Shown here: positions 9,765-17,800 of the stretch, piece by piece
How the letters are laid out: each line of letters starts with the position of its first letter
Numbering within the stretch: position 1 is the stretch's first letter
From: Anaeromassilibacillus senegalensis
GTDB lineage: Bacteria; Bacillota; Clostridia; Oscillospirales; Acutalibacteraceae
Reading direction: 5' to 3'
Length of the DNA: 64,000 nucleotides
Assembly: GCF_021531715.1 (NCBI RefSeq)
Contig: NZ_JAFBIT010000002.1
Coordinates: forward strand, 372,001-436,000
Made by a program: the position numbers and the translations under genes
The notes under the pieces: generated by a model
What the model saw: only the letters and a program-made list of their open reading frames with translations
Database searches by the model: none
Told to the model about the DNA's origin: nothing

Positions 9765-9954
9765 AATTCTATTCCAGAAAAGGAGTAAAAAATATGCGGC
9801 AAGGTATTCTTAAATAAAACTATAATCAAATAGTGGGAACAAAGGATTATGATAGTCCCTTTTGTAGGGGCTTAGTTTTTTGTACCCAATTTAAGAATAC
9901 TTTTGCCTTATCAATTTTGACATATCCCCAAAAACAGCACTCACAAACAGGTGT

Positions 9955-9999
9955 ATGCTGTATATGTGTATGTCCGCAACTTATAATCCCCAGTGGTAA
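9955..9999 (+). CDS. tet(W) leader peptide
   Basis: A 14-residue ORF, MLYMCMSATYNPQW, ending inside the first arm of the attenuator hairpin. Its arrangement copies the tet(M) leader of Tn916, where ribosome movement through the leader decides whether the hairpin forms. Its role here is inferred from that similarity and from its position. Confidence 0.6.
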   Translation: MLYMCMSATYNPQW

Positions 10000-10025
10000 A
10001 AGTATTTTACTGCTGGGGATTTTTA
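9988..10025 (+). terminator. Attenuator hairpin upstream of tet(W)
   Basis: CCCCAG...CTGGGG forms a 14-bp stem (two G-T pairs, 3-nt loop) followed by ATTTTTATG, a classic intrinsic terminator. A second pairing, GGTATTCTTAAA near 9806 with TTTAAGAATACT near 9890, also exists upstream. The same architecture controls tet(M) by transcriptional attenuation: tetracycline-slowed ribosomes and charged-tRNA supply influence readthrough. Confidence 0.8.
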
Positions 10026-10058
10026 TGCCCTTTGGGGCTGTAAAGGGAGGACAATCAC

Positions 10059-11978
10059 ATGAAAATAATCAATATTGGAATTCTTGCCCATGTAGACGCT
10101 GGAAAGACGACCTTGACGGAGAGCCTGCTATATGCCAGCGGAGCCATTTCAGAACCGGGGAGCGTCGAAAAAGGGACAACGAGGACGGACACCATGTTTT
10201 TGGAGCGGCAGCGTGGGATTACCATTCAAGCGGCAGTCACTTCCTTCCAGTGGCACAGATGTAAAGTTAACATTGTGGATACGCCCGGCCACATGGATTT
10301 TTTGGCGGAGGTGTACCGCTCTTTGGCTGTTTTAGATGGGGCCATCTTGGTGATCTCCGCTAAAGATGGCGTGCAGGCCCAGACCCGTATTCTGTTCCAT
10401 GCCCTGCGGAAAATGAACATTCCCACCGTTATCTTTATCAACAAGATCGACCAGGCTGGCGTTGATTTGCAGAGCGTGGTTCAGTCTGTTCGGGATAAGC
10501 TCTCCGCCGATATTATCATCAAGCAGACGGTGTCGCTGTCCCCGGAAATAGTCCTGGAGGAAAATACCGACATAGAAGCATGGGATGCGGTCATCGAAAA
10601 TAACGATGAATTATTGGAAAAGTATATCGCAGGAGAACCAATCAGCCGGGAAAAACTTGCGCGGGAGGAACAGCAGCGGGTTCAAGACGCCTCCCTGTTC
10701 CCGGTCTATTATGGCAGCGCCAAAAATGGCCTTGGCATTCAACCGTTGATGGATGCGGTGACAGGGCTGTTCCAACCGATTGGGGAACAGGGGGGCGCCG
10801 CCCTATGCGGCAGCGTTTTCAAGGTTGAGTACACCGATTGCGGCCAGCGGCGTGTCTATCTACGGTTATACAGCGGAACGCTGCGCCTGCGGGATACGGT
10901 GGCCCTGGCCGGGAGAGAAAAGCTGAAAATCACAGAGATGCGTATTCCATCCAAAGGGGAAATTGTTCGGACAGACACCGCTTATCAGGGTGAAATTGTT
11001 ATCCTTCCCAGCGACAGCGTGAGGTTAAACGATGTATTAGGGGACCAAACCCGGCTCCCTCGTAAAAGGTGGCGCGAGGACCCCCTCCCCATGCTGCGGA
11101 CGACGATTGCGCCGAAAACGGCAGCGCAAAGAGAACGGCTGCTGGACGCTCTTACGCAACTTGCGGATACTGACCCGCTTTTGCGTTGCGAAGTGGATTC
11201 CATCACCCATGAGATCATTCTTTCTTTTTTGGGCCGGGTGCAGTTGGAGGTTGTTTCCGCTTTGCTGTCGGAAAAATACAAGCTTGAAACAGTGGTAAAG
11301 GAACCCTCCGTCATTTATATGGAGCGGCCGCTCAAAGCAGCCAGCCACACCATCCATATCGAGGTGCCGCCCAACCCGTTTTGGGCATCCATAGGACTGT
11401 CTGTTACACCACTCTCGCTTGGCTCCGGTGTACAATACGAGAGCCGGGTTTCGCTGGGATACTTGAACCAGAGTTTTCAAAACGCTGTCAGGGATGGTAT
11501 CCGTTACGGGCTGGAGCAGGGCTTGTTCGGCTGGAACGTAACGGACTGTAAGATTTGCTTTGAATACGGGCTTTATTACAGTCCGGTCAGCACGCCGGCG
11601 GACTTCCGCTCATTGGCCCCGATTGTATTGGAACAGGCATTGAAGGAATCAGGGACGCAACTGCTGGAACCTTATCTCTCCTTCACCCTCTATGCGCCCC
11701 GGGAATATCTTTCCAGGGCTTATCATGATGCACCGAAATACTGTGCCACCATCGAAACGGTCCAGGTAAAAAAGGATGAAGTTGTCTTTACTGGCGAGAT
11801 TCCCGCCCGCTGTATACAGGCATACCGTACTGATCTGGCCTTTTACACCAACGGGCAGAGCGTATGCCTTACAGAACTGAAAGGGTATCAGGCCGCTGTC
11901 GGCAAGCCAGTCATCCAGCCCCGCCGTCCAAACAGCCGCCTGGACAAGGTGCGCTATATGTTTCAGAATATAATGTAA
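10059..11978 (+). CDS. tet(W): Tetracycline resistance ribosomal protection protein Tet(W)
   Basis: A 639-residue EF-G-like GTPase that binds the ribosome and dislodges tetracycline. The start [18 protein letters not shown] holds the P-loop; DTPGHMDF is G3, NKID is G4, followed by the domain II-V region typical of ribosomal protection proteins. Sequence as remembered is essentially Tet(W), the common gut-Firmicutes determinant, rather than Tet(M) or Tet(O). The ribosome site GGGAGGACAATC precedes the ATG. It is preceded by the attenuated leader and followed by an XRE gene on the same strand. It should confer tetracycline, doxycycline and minocycline resistance. Confidence 0.97.
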   Translation: MKIINIGILAHVDAGKTTLTESLLYASGAISEPGSVEKGTTRTDTMFLERQRGITIQAAVTSFQWHRCKVNIVDTPGHMDFLAEVYRSLAVLDGAILVISAKDGVQAQTRILFHALRKMNIPTVIFINKIDQAGVDLQSVVQSVRDKLSADIIIKQTVSLSPEIVLEENTDIEAWDAVIENNDELLEKYIAGEPISREKLAREEQQRVQDASLFPVYYGSAKNGLGIQPLMDAVTGLFQPIGEQGGAALCGSVFKVEYTDCGQRRVYLRLYSGTLRLRDTVALAGREKLKITEMRIPSKGEIVRTDTAYQGEIVILPSDSVRLNDVLGDQTRLPRKRWREDPLPMLRTTIAPKTAAQRERLLDALTQLADTDPLLRCEVDSITHEIILSFLGRVQLEVVSALLSEKYKLETVVKEPSVIYMERPLKAASHTIHIEVPPNPFWASIGLSVTPLSLGSGVQYESRVSLGYLNQSFQNAVRDGIRYGLEQGLFGWNVTDCKICFEYGLYYSPVSTPADFRSLAPIVLEQALKESGTQLLEPYLSFTLYAPREYLSRAYHDAPKYCATIETVQVKKDEVVFTGEIPARCIQAYRTDLAFYTNGQSVCLTELKGYQAAVGKPVIQPRRPNSRLDKVRYMFQNIM

Positions 11979-12059
11979 CGTCTTGCGCAATGCAAGCGTT
12001 CATTGCTGGCTATTGCGAAATATCATTGATAAAATCAGTATCAGAGAGGAGAAACTATT

Positions 12060-12515
12060 TTGAACCAGGAACAGACGAATATTACAACAGGAAAGCAAAT
12101 ACGTCATCTGCGAACACAATTGGGAATGACACAGGAAGAACTAGCCGGGGAATTGAATGTTACCCGGCAGGCACTATCGAATTGGGAGAGAGATGTTAAT
12201 GAACCCGATTTAAATATGTTGAAAAAAATTTGCTTTCTTTTTGGAGTCAACATGGACGATTTTGCGAAGGAGGTAATAACAAAGATGGAAACATATGAAA
12301 AAAAGGAGAAACGACAATTTAATAAGTACGATATGGCAATTGGACTTTTTTATGGTGTTGGTATATTTCTTGGCATTGGTATTTTCTTTGTTGGCGGTTT
12401 TATGACAATGTCAGGTGCAGGGTGGGGAGCATCACTATTTGGCGGTGGCTGTTTTTCTCTTGTATTTGGCTTGATATGCCATGCAGTTATTACATTGAGA
12501 AGAAATGACAAATGA
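12060..12515 (+). CDS. XRE-family regulator with C-terminal membrane segments
   Basis: A 151-residue protein. Residues 10-64 form a HTH_XRE DNA-binding domain (GMTQEELAGELNVTRQALSNWE); the C-terminal third contains two hydrophobic segments (GLFYGVGIFLGIGIFFVGG and a second), so the regulator is probably membrane-tethered. The start is TTG at 12060 after GAGAGGAGAAAC; no upstream ATG fits. The gene is AT-rich compared with tet(W) and host genes, suggesting a separate origin within the element. Role unknown; it could control the element or cargo. Confidence 0.8.
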   Translation: MNQEQTNITTGKQIRHLRTQLGMTQEELAGELNVTRQALSNWERDVNEPDLNMLKKICFLFGVNMDDFAKEVITKMETYEKKEKRQFNKYDMAIGLFYGVGIFLGIGIFFVGGFMTMSGAGWGASLFGGGCFSLVFGLICHAVITLRRNDK

Positions 12516-12560
12516 TGACATATCCTGCTTTCTATACTTTTCGGTAATACCGAGTAAAAA

Positions 12561-12596
12561 AAGCCGCTGCTTTTGGCTTTCCAATAGCGGCGGCTT
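12561..12596. terminator. Hairpin between XRE gene and methyltransferase
   Basis: AAGCCGCTGC and GCGGCGGCTT pair over 10 bp with a 16-nt loop. A T-run follows on the minus strand only, so as a terminator it would act best on antisense transcription. It may still end the tet(W)-XRE transcript weakly. Confidence 0.45.
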
Positions 12597-12746
12597 AATG
12601 CAAGCGGCGGCAAAGGGAAATATCCTTTGAATACCTTACAGAAGAAAAGTTTTGCAGCATTACAAAAATAAAAGCCTATACCATTTTGGAAAGAAAAGAT
12701 ACATAATAGTCAAGACGACAACAATCAGAAGTTATGGAGGGTAACA

Positions 12747-13514
12747 ATGGAATATAGTAAGGAAGATTTAATGGAAGCAAAAAAGCAAATTTTGGGAGTG
12801 GGAGAGAACATGGGAACAGAGGAAAGTAAAAAAATCTGGGAGGAGAACGCACAATTTTGGGATAATGCAATGGGTGACGAATCTAATGAATTTCACAGAG
12901 AGGTAGTGCGCCCCAAAGTAACGGAACTTCTATCTCCTAATCCTGCGGATTACATTTTGGATATTGCGTGTGGCAATGGAAATTATTCTTCGTATCTTGC
13001 ACAAAGAGGTGCTTCGGTTGTCGCTTTTGATTACAGCAAAAAAATGATAGAATTGGCTAAAAGACGGCAATCACAATATGCAAAACAAATTGAATTTTGT
13101 GTGGCGGATGCGACCGATAGAAAAAGTATATTAGAATTAAAAAGAAATCGAGCCTTTACGAAAGCAGTTTCTAATATGGCAATTATGGATATTACGGACA
13201 TTGAACCACTTCTTATGGCTGTTTATGAACTGTTGCAGGAAAGCGGAATTTTTGTCTTTGCAACGCAACACCCTTGTTTTGTCACGTTGACTGAAAAATA
13301 TATGACACCGCACAGTTACTATGATATAGCGATTGAAGGGCAACCGAAAGAGCAGATTTATTATCATCGTTCCATACAAGATATTTTTAACCTTTGTTTT
13401 AGAGCTGGATTTGTCATTGATGGATTTTATGAAGAATGTTTCAAAACCAACAAAGAAATTCCTATGGTAATGATAGTAAGGCTTAAGAAGGTAAAACGTG
13501 ATAGCTTAAAATAA
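12747..13514 (+). CDS. Class I SAM-dependent methyltransferase
   Basis: A 255-residue methyltransferase with SAM motif I ILDIACGNGNYSSYLA near residue 70 and the acidic FDYSKKM loop. Substrate unknown. The ATG at 12747 has a fair site (GGAGGGTAAC). However, residues 1-15 (MEYSKEDLMEAKKQI) resemble the start of an unrelated small helical protein family common in gut Firmicutes. A second ATG at 12810 (MGTEESKKIWEE), also preceded by GGGAGAGAAC, matches a normal methyltransferase N-terminus, so a junction between two genes is likely. It is AT-rich, unlike the host. It is carried on the tet(W) element; an rRNA target or a small-molecule target are both possible. Confidence 0.8.
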   Translation: MEYSKEDLMEAKKQILGVGENMGTEESKKIWEENAQFWDNAMGDESNEFHREVVRPKVTELLSPNPADYILDIACGNGNYSSYLAQRGASVVAFDYSKKMIELAKRRQSQYAKQIEFCVADATDRKSILELKRNRAFTKAVSNMAIMDITDIEPLLMAVYELLQESGIFVFATQHPCFVTLTEKYMTPHSYYDIAIEGQPKEQIYYHRSIQDIFNLCFRAGFVIDGFYEECFKTNKEIPMVMIVRLKKVKRDSLK

Positions 13515-13554
13515 ATTCAAGTTTGTCGGGTAAATAGCAAACCCAGCCGAGCCA

Positions 13555-13655
13555 GTCAACGATAAAATGAACGCCGCTTCGCGCCGTCGTTGACAGCCCC
13601 GCCCGTCTTTGCTGGTAGGCAATCAAGGGGCGACAGCAAGGAGTACTGCCGCCCC
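13555..13655. other. Two inverted repeats ahead of the orf7-like gene
   Basis: GTCAACGA (13555-13562) pairs with TCGTTGAC (13587-13594), enclosing a GC-rich arm. A second hairpin, GGGGCGACAG with CTGCCGCCCC, spans 13627-13655. Neither has a clear T-run. The stretch lies in the 170-bp gap before the sigma-like gene and may be a leader or processing structure. Confidence 0.4.
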
Positions 13656-13684
13656 GCACTATTATTCAGAGAGGGGGAATTTCC

Positions 13685-14107
13685 ATGACCGAAGATGAAG
13701 CCTACAAGGTGCATATCCAGTACACATTCAATGCCTTTTGCAAGGTAGTCATTCGTCACGCAGCCATAGATAAAATCTTGAAGCTGCGCCGGAGGTGGGA
13801 ACGGGAAGTTTCCCTTGATTATCTGATGAGTGAAAAGTTTGTCCAGCTTGCCGAGCCGGAGTAGCTTGAAGAATATCTTTTTACCGCCTGCGGCCAGACC
13901 GCCGTTCTGTATCATGCGGAGCTTGCCGCCGCCCTTGCCCTTTTGCCGGAGCAGACGCAGGAAGAAATTTTTCGTTACTATTTCCTGCGCCAGCCGCAGC
14001 GAGTGATCGGCGTACATATTGGCCGGACACGCAGCACAGCGGGGCGGCATATCCGGCTTGCCTTGCAGCGGTTAAGGCGGCTCATGGAGGGAAATGACTA
14101 TGAGTAA
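13685..14107 (+). pseudogene. Tn916 orf7-like sigma-factor-type regulator, interrupted by an amber codon
   Basis: One continuous 140-codon frame interrupted only at codon 60 by TAG (13862-13864), after FVQLAEPE and before LEEYLF. The C-terminal half has the sigma region-4-like helix-turn-helix (RVIGVHIGRTRSTAGRHIRLAL). A GAGGGGGAA-type ribosome site precedes the ATG. In Tn916-type elements this gene helps drive excision and transfer functions. A single CAG to TAG change would explain the stop. The frame overlaps the downstream HTH gene, as in the intact arrangement. It is probably inactive unless suppressed. Confidence 0.75.
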
Positions 14108-14297
14108 ACTTCTCCCCTATGAAACAATCGTCAAAGCCCATGAGGGCGACCCGGACGCAATCGACACCATTCTTTCCCACTATGCCGGATATATCCGCTA
14201 CTGTTCCAAAGTACACGGGAAAGTCAACGCCGAAGTTGAGGAACATATAAAGCAACAGCTCATTGCCGCCCTGTTCAAATTTCGCTTTGACCGATAA
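14094..14297 (+). CDS. Tn916 orf8-like helix-turn-helix protein
   Basis: A 67-residue protein, starting MTMSKLLPYETIVKAHEGDPDAI, of the small HTH family found next to the sigma-like gene in Tn916-type conjugative transposons. An alternative ATG lies two codons in, at 14100. It overlaps the 3' end of the orf7-like frame by 14 bp, the conserved arrangement. No xis/int pair follows, so this is a leftover regulatory module grafted onto a serine-recombinase element. Confidence 0.75.
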   Translation: MTMSKLLPYETIVKAHEGDPDAIDTILSHYAGYIRYCSKVHGKVNAEVEEHIKQQLIAALFKFRFDR

Positions 14298-14428
14298 ACA
14301 AAGAACAAACACTGGCTGTCATTAGCGGTTTCACTCCAGCCAGTTTACAATTCATCTATTCCTAAAGGAAGCAGGTCATAGTATAATAGAACCAACGACA
14401 AATATACTTTTAGGGGAGATATAGCAAT

Positions 14429-14620
14429 ATGAAAAGTAATAAATACTTAACTATTGGCTTATTAACAGGATTTATTGTCGGTGGTTGCATAGGTGTGTTG
14501 GCATGGGCGTTTTTGCAAAATCTTTTTGCTATTTCTATTTGTGCAGGTATCGGAATGTTGATTGGAATTGTTATAGGTACATTGATTGATTATGAAAAAA
14601 ATAATCATCAAGAGAAATAG
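14429..14620 (+). CDS. Small two-helix membrane protein
   Basis: 63 residues with two hydrophobic glycine-rich segments (residues 8-32 and 36-53) and a charged C-terminus DYEKNNHQEK. It has its own TATAAT (14382-14387) and an AGGGGAGATA ribosome site, so it is probably expressed. It is AT-rich. The 130-bp gap before it has an ACTGGCTG/CAGCCAGT inverted repeat around 14316-14346. No function is recognised. Confidence 0.6.
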   Translation: MKSNKYLTIGLLTGFIVGGCIGVLAWAFLQNLFAISICAGIGMLIGIVIGTLIDYEKNNHQEK

Positions 14621-14734
14621 AAAAAATGCACAATGCCTTAAAGGGAAAACAGGAATTTATTGTGCTATCCATCATCGGGCCAACCTGACCTGAACTTTCA
14701 AAACTGAATATCCACCGCCCATCGGCGGCCAGCG

Positions 14735-14772
14735 AAAGCAGTAAGTCTGAAAAAGATTTGCTGCTTTTTTCT
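14735..14772 (+). terminator. Intrinsic terminator after the small membrane gene
   Basis: AAAGCAG and CTGCTTT pair around a 20-nt internal region and are followed by a run of T. Confidence 0.5.
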
Positions 14773-15129
14773 TTATCCGTTTGGCAAAATCGCAAAGTCA
14801 TCCGTAGTAGGTAGGTGAAGCCGGAAACAAAAAATTTTCTGCGGCGGTAGCCAAATCTGCATTTTCTGTATTTCTAAGGCAAAGGAAAATTTGAGAAAAT
14901 TCCCGGCAAGCGGGTAGCTGGCGGCCTTTGAAATGTATCTTTAGCGGAAAGAAAGAACTGCGGGTAAAAATCGCCCCACGCCGTAAGATTTTTGCAGAAA
15001 TCCGGCCAAAACAGGCGGCAGCTATACGAGTAGTAAGTGCAAGGGGAAATCTACGGCTTACTTAGAGCAAGTTTCTACCACGGTGCCAAAATCCGCAATT
15101 CTGCGGTTTTGCCCCTCGCGGGAAACTTG

Positions 15130-15174
15130 TTGGGGAGTGCCTTCCCCAAACCCTGCTATGCGGCTTACGCCGCA
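15130..15174 (+). other. Putative oriT / nic region
   Basis: A perfect 7-bp inverted repeat TTGGGGA/TCCCCAA (15130-15149) is followed at once by ACCCTGC, resembling the CCTG-C cleavage context of MOBP-type origins, and then by a second perfect hairpin TGCGGC-TTAC-GCCGCA (15159-15174). It lies about 110 bp upstream of mobC. A nick between 15155 and 15156 is a guess from that pattern. Confidence 0.5.
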
Positions 15175-15266
15175 AAAATATTTCTGTCCGGCAGACAGGA
15201 AATGCCCCGAAAATAGCTAACAGACCAGCCCATTTTTTGTGATAAGTGAAAGGAGGTTTACAGCCC

Positions 15267-15665
15267 ATGCCGAAGCGATACAACACCCCCCACCGCAGCC
15301 ATGTTGTGAAAACCCGGCTGACCGATGAAGAATACGCCGACTTCACAGAACGGCTTGCGCCCTATGGTATCAGTCAGTCCGAATTTCTCCGGCAGGCCAT
15401 CCGGCGCACTACCATACGCCCCGTACTCCATGTGTCGTCAGTCAATGACGAGCTGCTCTCCGCTGTCGGGAAGCTCACAGCCGAGTACGGCAGGATTGGC
15501 GGCAATCTCAACCAGATTGCCCGCACCCTCAACGAGTGGCATAGCCCCTACCCGGCTATGGCAAAGGAATTGCGGGAAGCGGCCGCCGACCTTGCCGCCC
15601 TCAAGTATGAAGTCCTAAAGAAAGTAGGTGACGCCGTTGGCAACACTCAAGCATTTAGGCTCTAA
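15267..15665 (+). CDS. mobC: Relaxosome accessory protein MobC
   Basis: A 132-residue MobC-family protein: an N-terminal ribbon-helix-helix-like part (VKTRLTDEEYADFTERLAPYGIS QSEFLRQAI, read with a break here for length) that should bind oriT, and the family core YGRIGGNLNQIARTLNEW. An extended frame starts at GTG 15246, but that lies before the AAAGGAGG site; the ATG at 15267 has correct spacing. It overlaps the relaxase start by about 30 bp, implying coupled translation. It probably loosens DNA at oriT for the relaxase. Confidence 0.9.
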   Translation: MPKRYNTPHRSHVVKTRLTDEEYADFTERLAPYGISQSEFLRQAIRRTTIRPVLHVSSVNDELLSAVGKLTAEYGRIGGNLNQIARTLNEWHSPYPAMAKELREAAADLAALKYEVLKKVGDAVGNTQAFRL

Positions 15666-17304
15666 GAACGCCGACTACGGAGCCGCCGAACAATACCTGC
15701 TCTTTGAGCATGACGAATTTACTATGAAGCCCGTCCTTGATGAAAACGGCAGGCTTATCCCCCGTGAGGATTATCGCTTGTCCACGCTGAACTGCGGCGG
15801 CGAGGATTTTGCCGTTGCGTGTATGCGCTCCAATCTCCGCTATGAGAAAAATCAGCGGCGGGAGGATGTGAAAAGCCACCACTATATCATCAGCTTTGAC
15901 CCACGGGACGGGCCGGACAACGGCCTGACCGTAGACCGGGCGCAGGCGTTGGGGGAGCAATTCTGTAAAGAGCATTTCCCCGGCCATCAGGCCCTTGTCT
16001 GCACCCACCCGGACGGGCATAACCACAGCGGCAACATCCATGTGCATATCGTCATTAACAGCCTGCGGATAGAGGAAGTGCCGTTCCTGCCCTACATGGA
16101 CAGGCCAGCGGACACGAAAGCCGGGTGCAAGCACCGCTGCACCGACGCAGCCCTACGCTACTTCAAGTCCGAGGTCATGGAGATGTGCCACCGGGAAGGA
16201 CTTTACCAAATCGACCTCTTGAACGGCAGCAAGAACCGTGTCACAGACCGGGAATATTGGGCGCAGAAAAAGGGACAGGCCGCACTGGACAAGCAGAACG
16301 CCCCCATGATTGCAGGCGGTATCACGCCCCGGCAGACCAAGTTTGAAACGAACAAGGAGAAGCTGCGGCAGACCCTACGGAAAGCCCTTGCCACCGCTGC
16401 CAGCTTTGACGAGTTTTCCTCTCTGCTGTTGCGGGAGGGTGTGACCGTCAAGGAGAGCCGGGGGCGGCTGTCCTACCTCACGCCAGACAGGACGAAGCCT
16501 ATCACCGCCCGGAAGCTGGGCGGCGACTTTGACCGCACCGCCGTCCTTGCCGTTTTGGAGCAGAACGCCCAGAGGGGCGTAACGGTTCGCTACACCCCGC
16601 AGCACCAAGCCGCCAGAGCCGCCGAACAGACCGCAGCCATACCCGAATACCTACACGCCGGGAAAGGCCGCTTACAGGGCGAAAAGACAGGGAAAATCGA
16701 CCCCAGACAGGACAGTGTGCAGCGGCTTGTGGACATTGAGCAGAAGATGGCCGAGGGCAAGGGCAAAGGCTATGAACGATGGGCGAAGATACACAATCTG
16801 AAACAGGCCGCCAAGACCCTGACCATCTACCAACAGTACGGCTTTTCTTCCCCGGAACAGCTTGAAGCCGCCGTTGCTACCGCCTATCAGGAAATGCGCC
16901 AGACCAGCGGCGAACTGAAAGCACTGGAAACGAAGCTGCAAGGGAAAAGGGAGTTGCGGCAACAGGTACTTGCCTATGCCAAGACCAAGCCCATCCGCGA
17001 GGGGCTGAAAGCGCAGAAATCCGAGAAAGCCCGCGCCGCATACCGCCAGGCAAACGAGAGCGATTTTATCATAGCCGAAGCCGCCGCCCGGTATTTCAAG
17101 GCACAGGGGCTTACCAAGCTGCCCGGCCGAAAAGCGTTGCAGGCCGAGATCGAGCAGCTTATCTCCGAGAAAGACGGCCTGTACAACACCTATCACGAAC
17201 AGAAGCAGCGGTTCAGGGAGTTGCAGACCGTCAAGCGGAACATCGACCAGATTTTGCGCCGGGAAGAGCCGCACCGCAGAAAGGAGCAGAGCCATGAACG
17301 ATAA
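15628..17304 (+). CDS. mobA: MOBP-type relaxase (mobilization nuclease)
   Basis: A 558-residue relaxase nicking oriT and covalently piloting the strand. The N-terminal domain has an ADYGAAEQYL tyrosine region, SHHYIISFDPRD and the metal-binding three-histidine motif HNHSGNIHVHIVINS near residue 137. The C-terminal half is a long charged, probably coiled-coil region. GTG at 15628 opens the frame; TTG at 15637, giving LATLKHLGSKN after GTAGGTGACGCC, is a more family-like start. No coupling protein is present, so transfer relies on a coresident conjugative system. Confidence 0.9.
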   Translation: MTPLATLKHLGSKNADYGAAEQYLLFEHDEFTMKPVLDENGRLIPREDYRLSTLNCGGEDFAVACMRSNLRYEKNQRREDVKSHHYIISFDPRDGPDNGLTVDRAQALGEQFCKEHFPGHQALVCTHPDGHNHSGNIHVHIVINSLRIEEVPFLPYMDRPADTKAGCKHRCTDAALRYFKSEVMEMCHREGLYQIDLLNGSKNRVTDREYWAQKKGQAALDKQNAPMIAGGITPRQTKFETNKEKLRQTLRKALATAASFDEFSSLLLREGVTVKESRGRLSYLTPDRTKPITARKLGGDFDRTAVLAVLEQNAQRGVTVRYTPQHQAARAAEQTAAIPEYLHAGKGRLQGEKTGKIDPRQDSVQRLVDIEQKMAEGKGKGYERWAKIHNLKQAAKTLTIYQQYGFSSPEQLEAAVATAYQEMRQTSGELKALETKLQGKRELRQQVLAYAKTKPIREGLKAQKSEKARAAYRQANESDFIIAEAAARYFKAQGLTKLPGRKALQAEIEQLISEKDGLYNTYHEQKQRFRELQTVKRNIDQILRREEPHRRKEQSHER

Positions 17305-17680
17305 GCCGTCCCGCATGGACTACCGCCAGCACCAGGCAGCCCGCCGCCTTGTGCATGAGTGCTGTAACTACGACGAGGGGAACTGCCTGCTGTTAGACGA
17401 CGGGGAGCCTTGCGTGTGCGTCCAGAGCATTTCCTATTCCCTCATGTGCCGCTGGTTCCGTGTGGCTGTCCTGCCCCTTGACGGGGAGCTGGCCGCAGCC
17501 CTCTTGTACCGGGGGAGCCGGAAACGCTGCGCGGTCTGCGGGGCGGCCTTTGTCCCCAAATCCAACCGGGGGAAATACTGCCCCGGCTGCGCCGGGTGCA
17601 TGAAGAAACGCAAAGCCGCCGAGAGAAAGCGGAAACAAAGGCAGAAATGTCACGCTTTAGAGCCTTTCAAACCCGCATAA
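17294..17680 (+). CDS. Cysteine-rich VLP-domain protein
   Basis: 128 residues with 11 cysteines, including CCNYDEGNC and the zinc-ribbon-like CAVCGAAF...YCPGCAGC near the C-terminus, and a basic tail. It matches the Cys_rich_VLP family (the VAVLPLD segment gives the name), regularly found between relaxase and replication genes in Firmicutes mobile elements. It overlaps the relaxase end by 11 bp. Function unknown; nucleic-acid binding through a zinc finger is plausible. Confidence 0.8.
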   Translation: MNDKPSRMDYRQHQAARRLVHECCNYDEGNCLLLDDGEPCVCVQSISYSLMCRWFRVAVLPLDGELAAALLYRGSRKRCAVCGAAFVPKSNRGKYCPGCAGCMKKRKAAERKRKQRQKCHALEPFKPA

Positions 17681-17800
17681 ATCAAGGCTTTTTTCGTGGG
17701 TGTCAAAGGGTATGCGATACATTTATCCTTTCCCCCCGGAAATGCCGTCCTAATGCGTGACAAAGCCCAAAAACGACACAACACAGAGGGAGGTGATACT

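Larger units (their letters stand above)
14621..15266. other. 645-bp gene-free stretch: terminator and likely mobilization origin region
   Basis: No convincing ORF. It contains a CCGCC/GGCGG hairpin (14714-14729), a terminator AAAGCAG/CTGCTTT followed by T6 (14735-14772), a CCGCA/TGCGG hairpin near 15092, and the oriT-like cluster at 15130-15174, directly upstream of mobC. Intergenic DNA before relaxosome genes commonly holds oriT. Confidence 0.6.
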
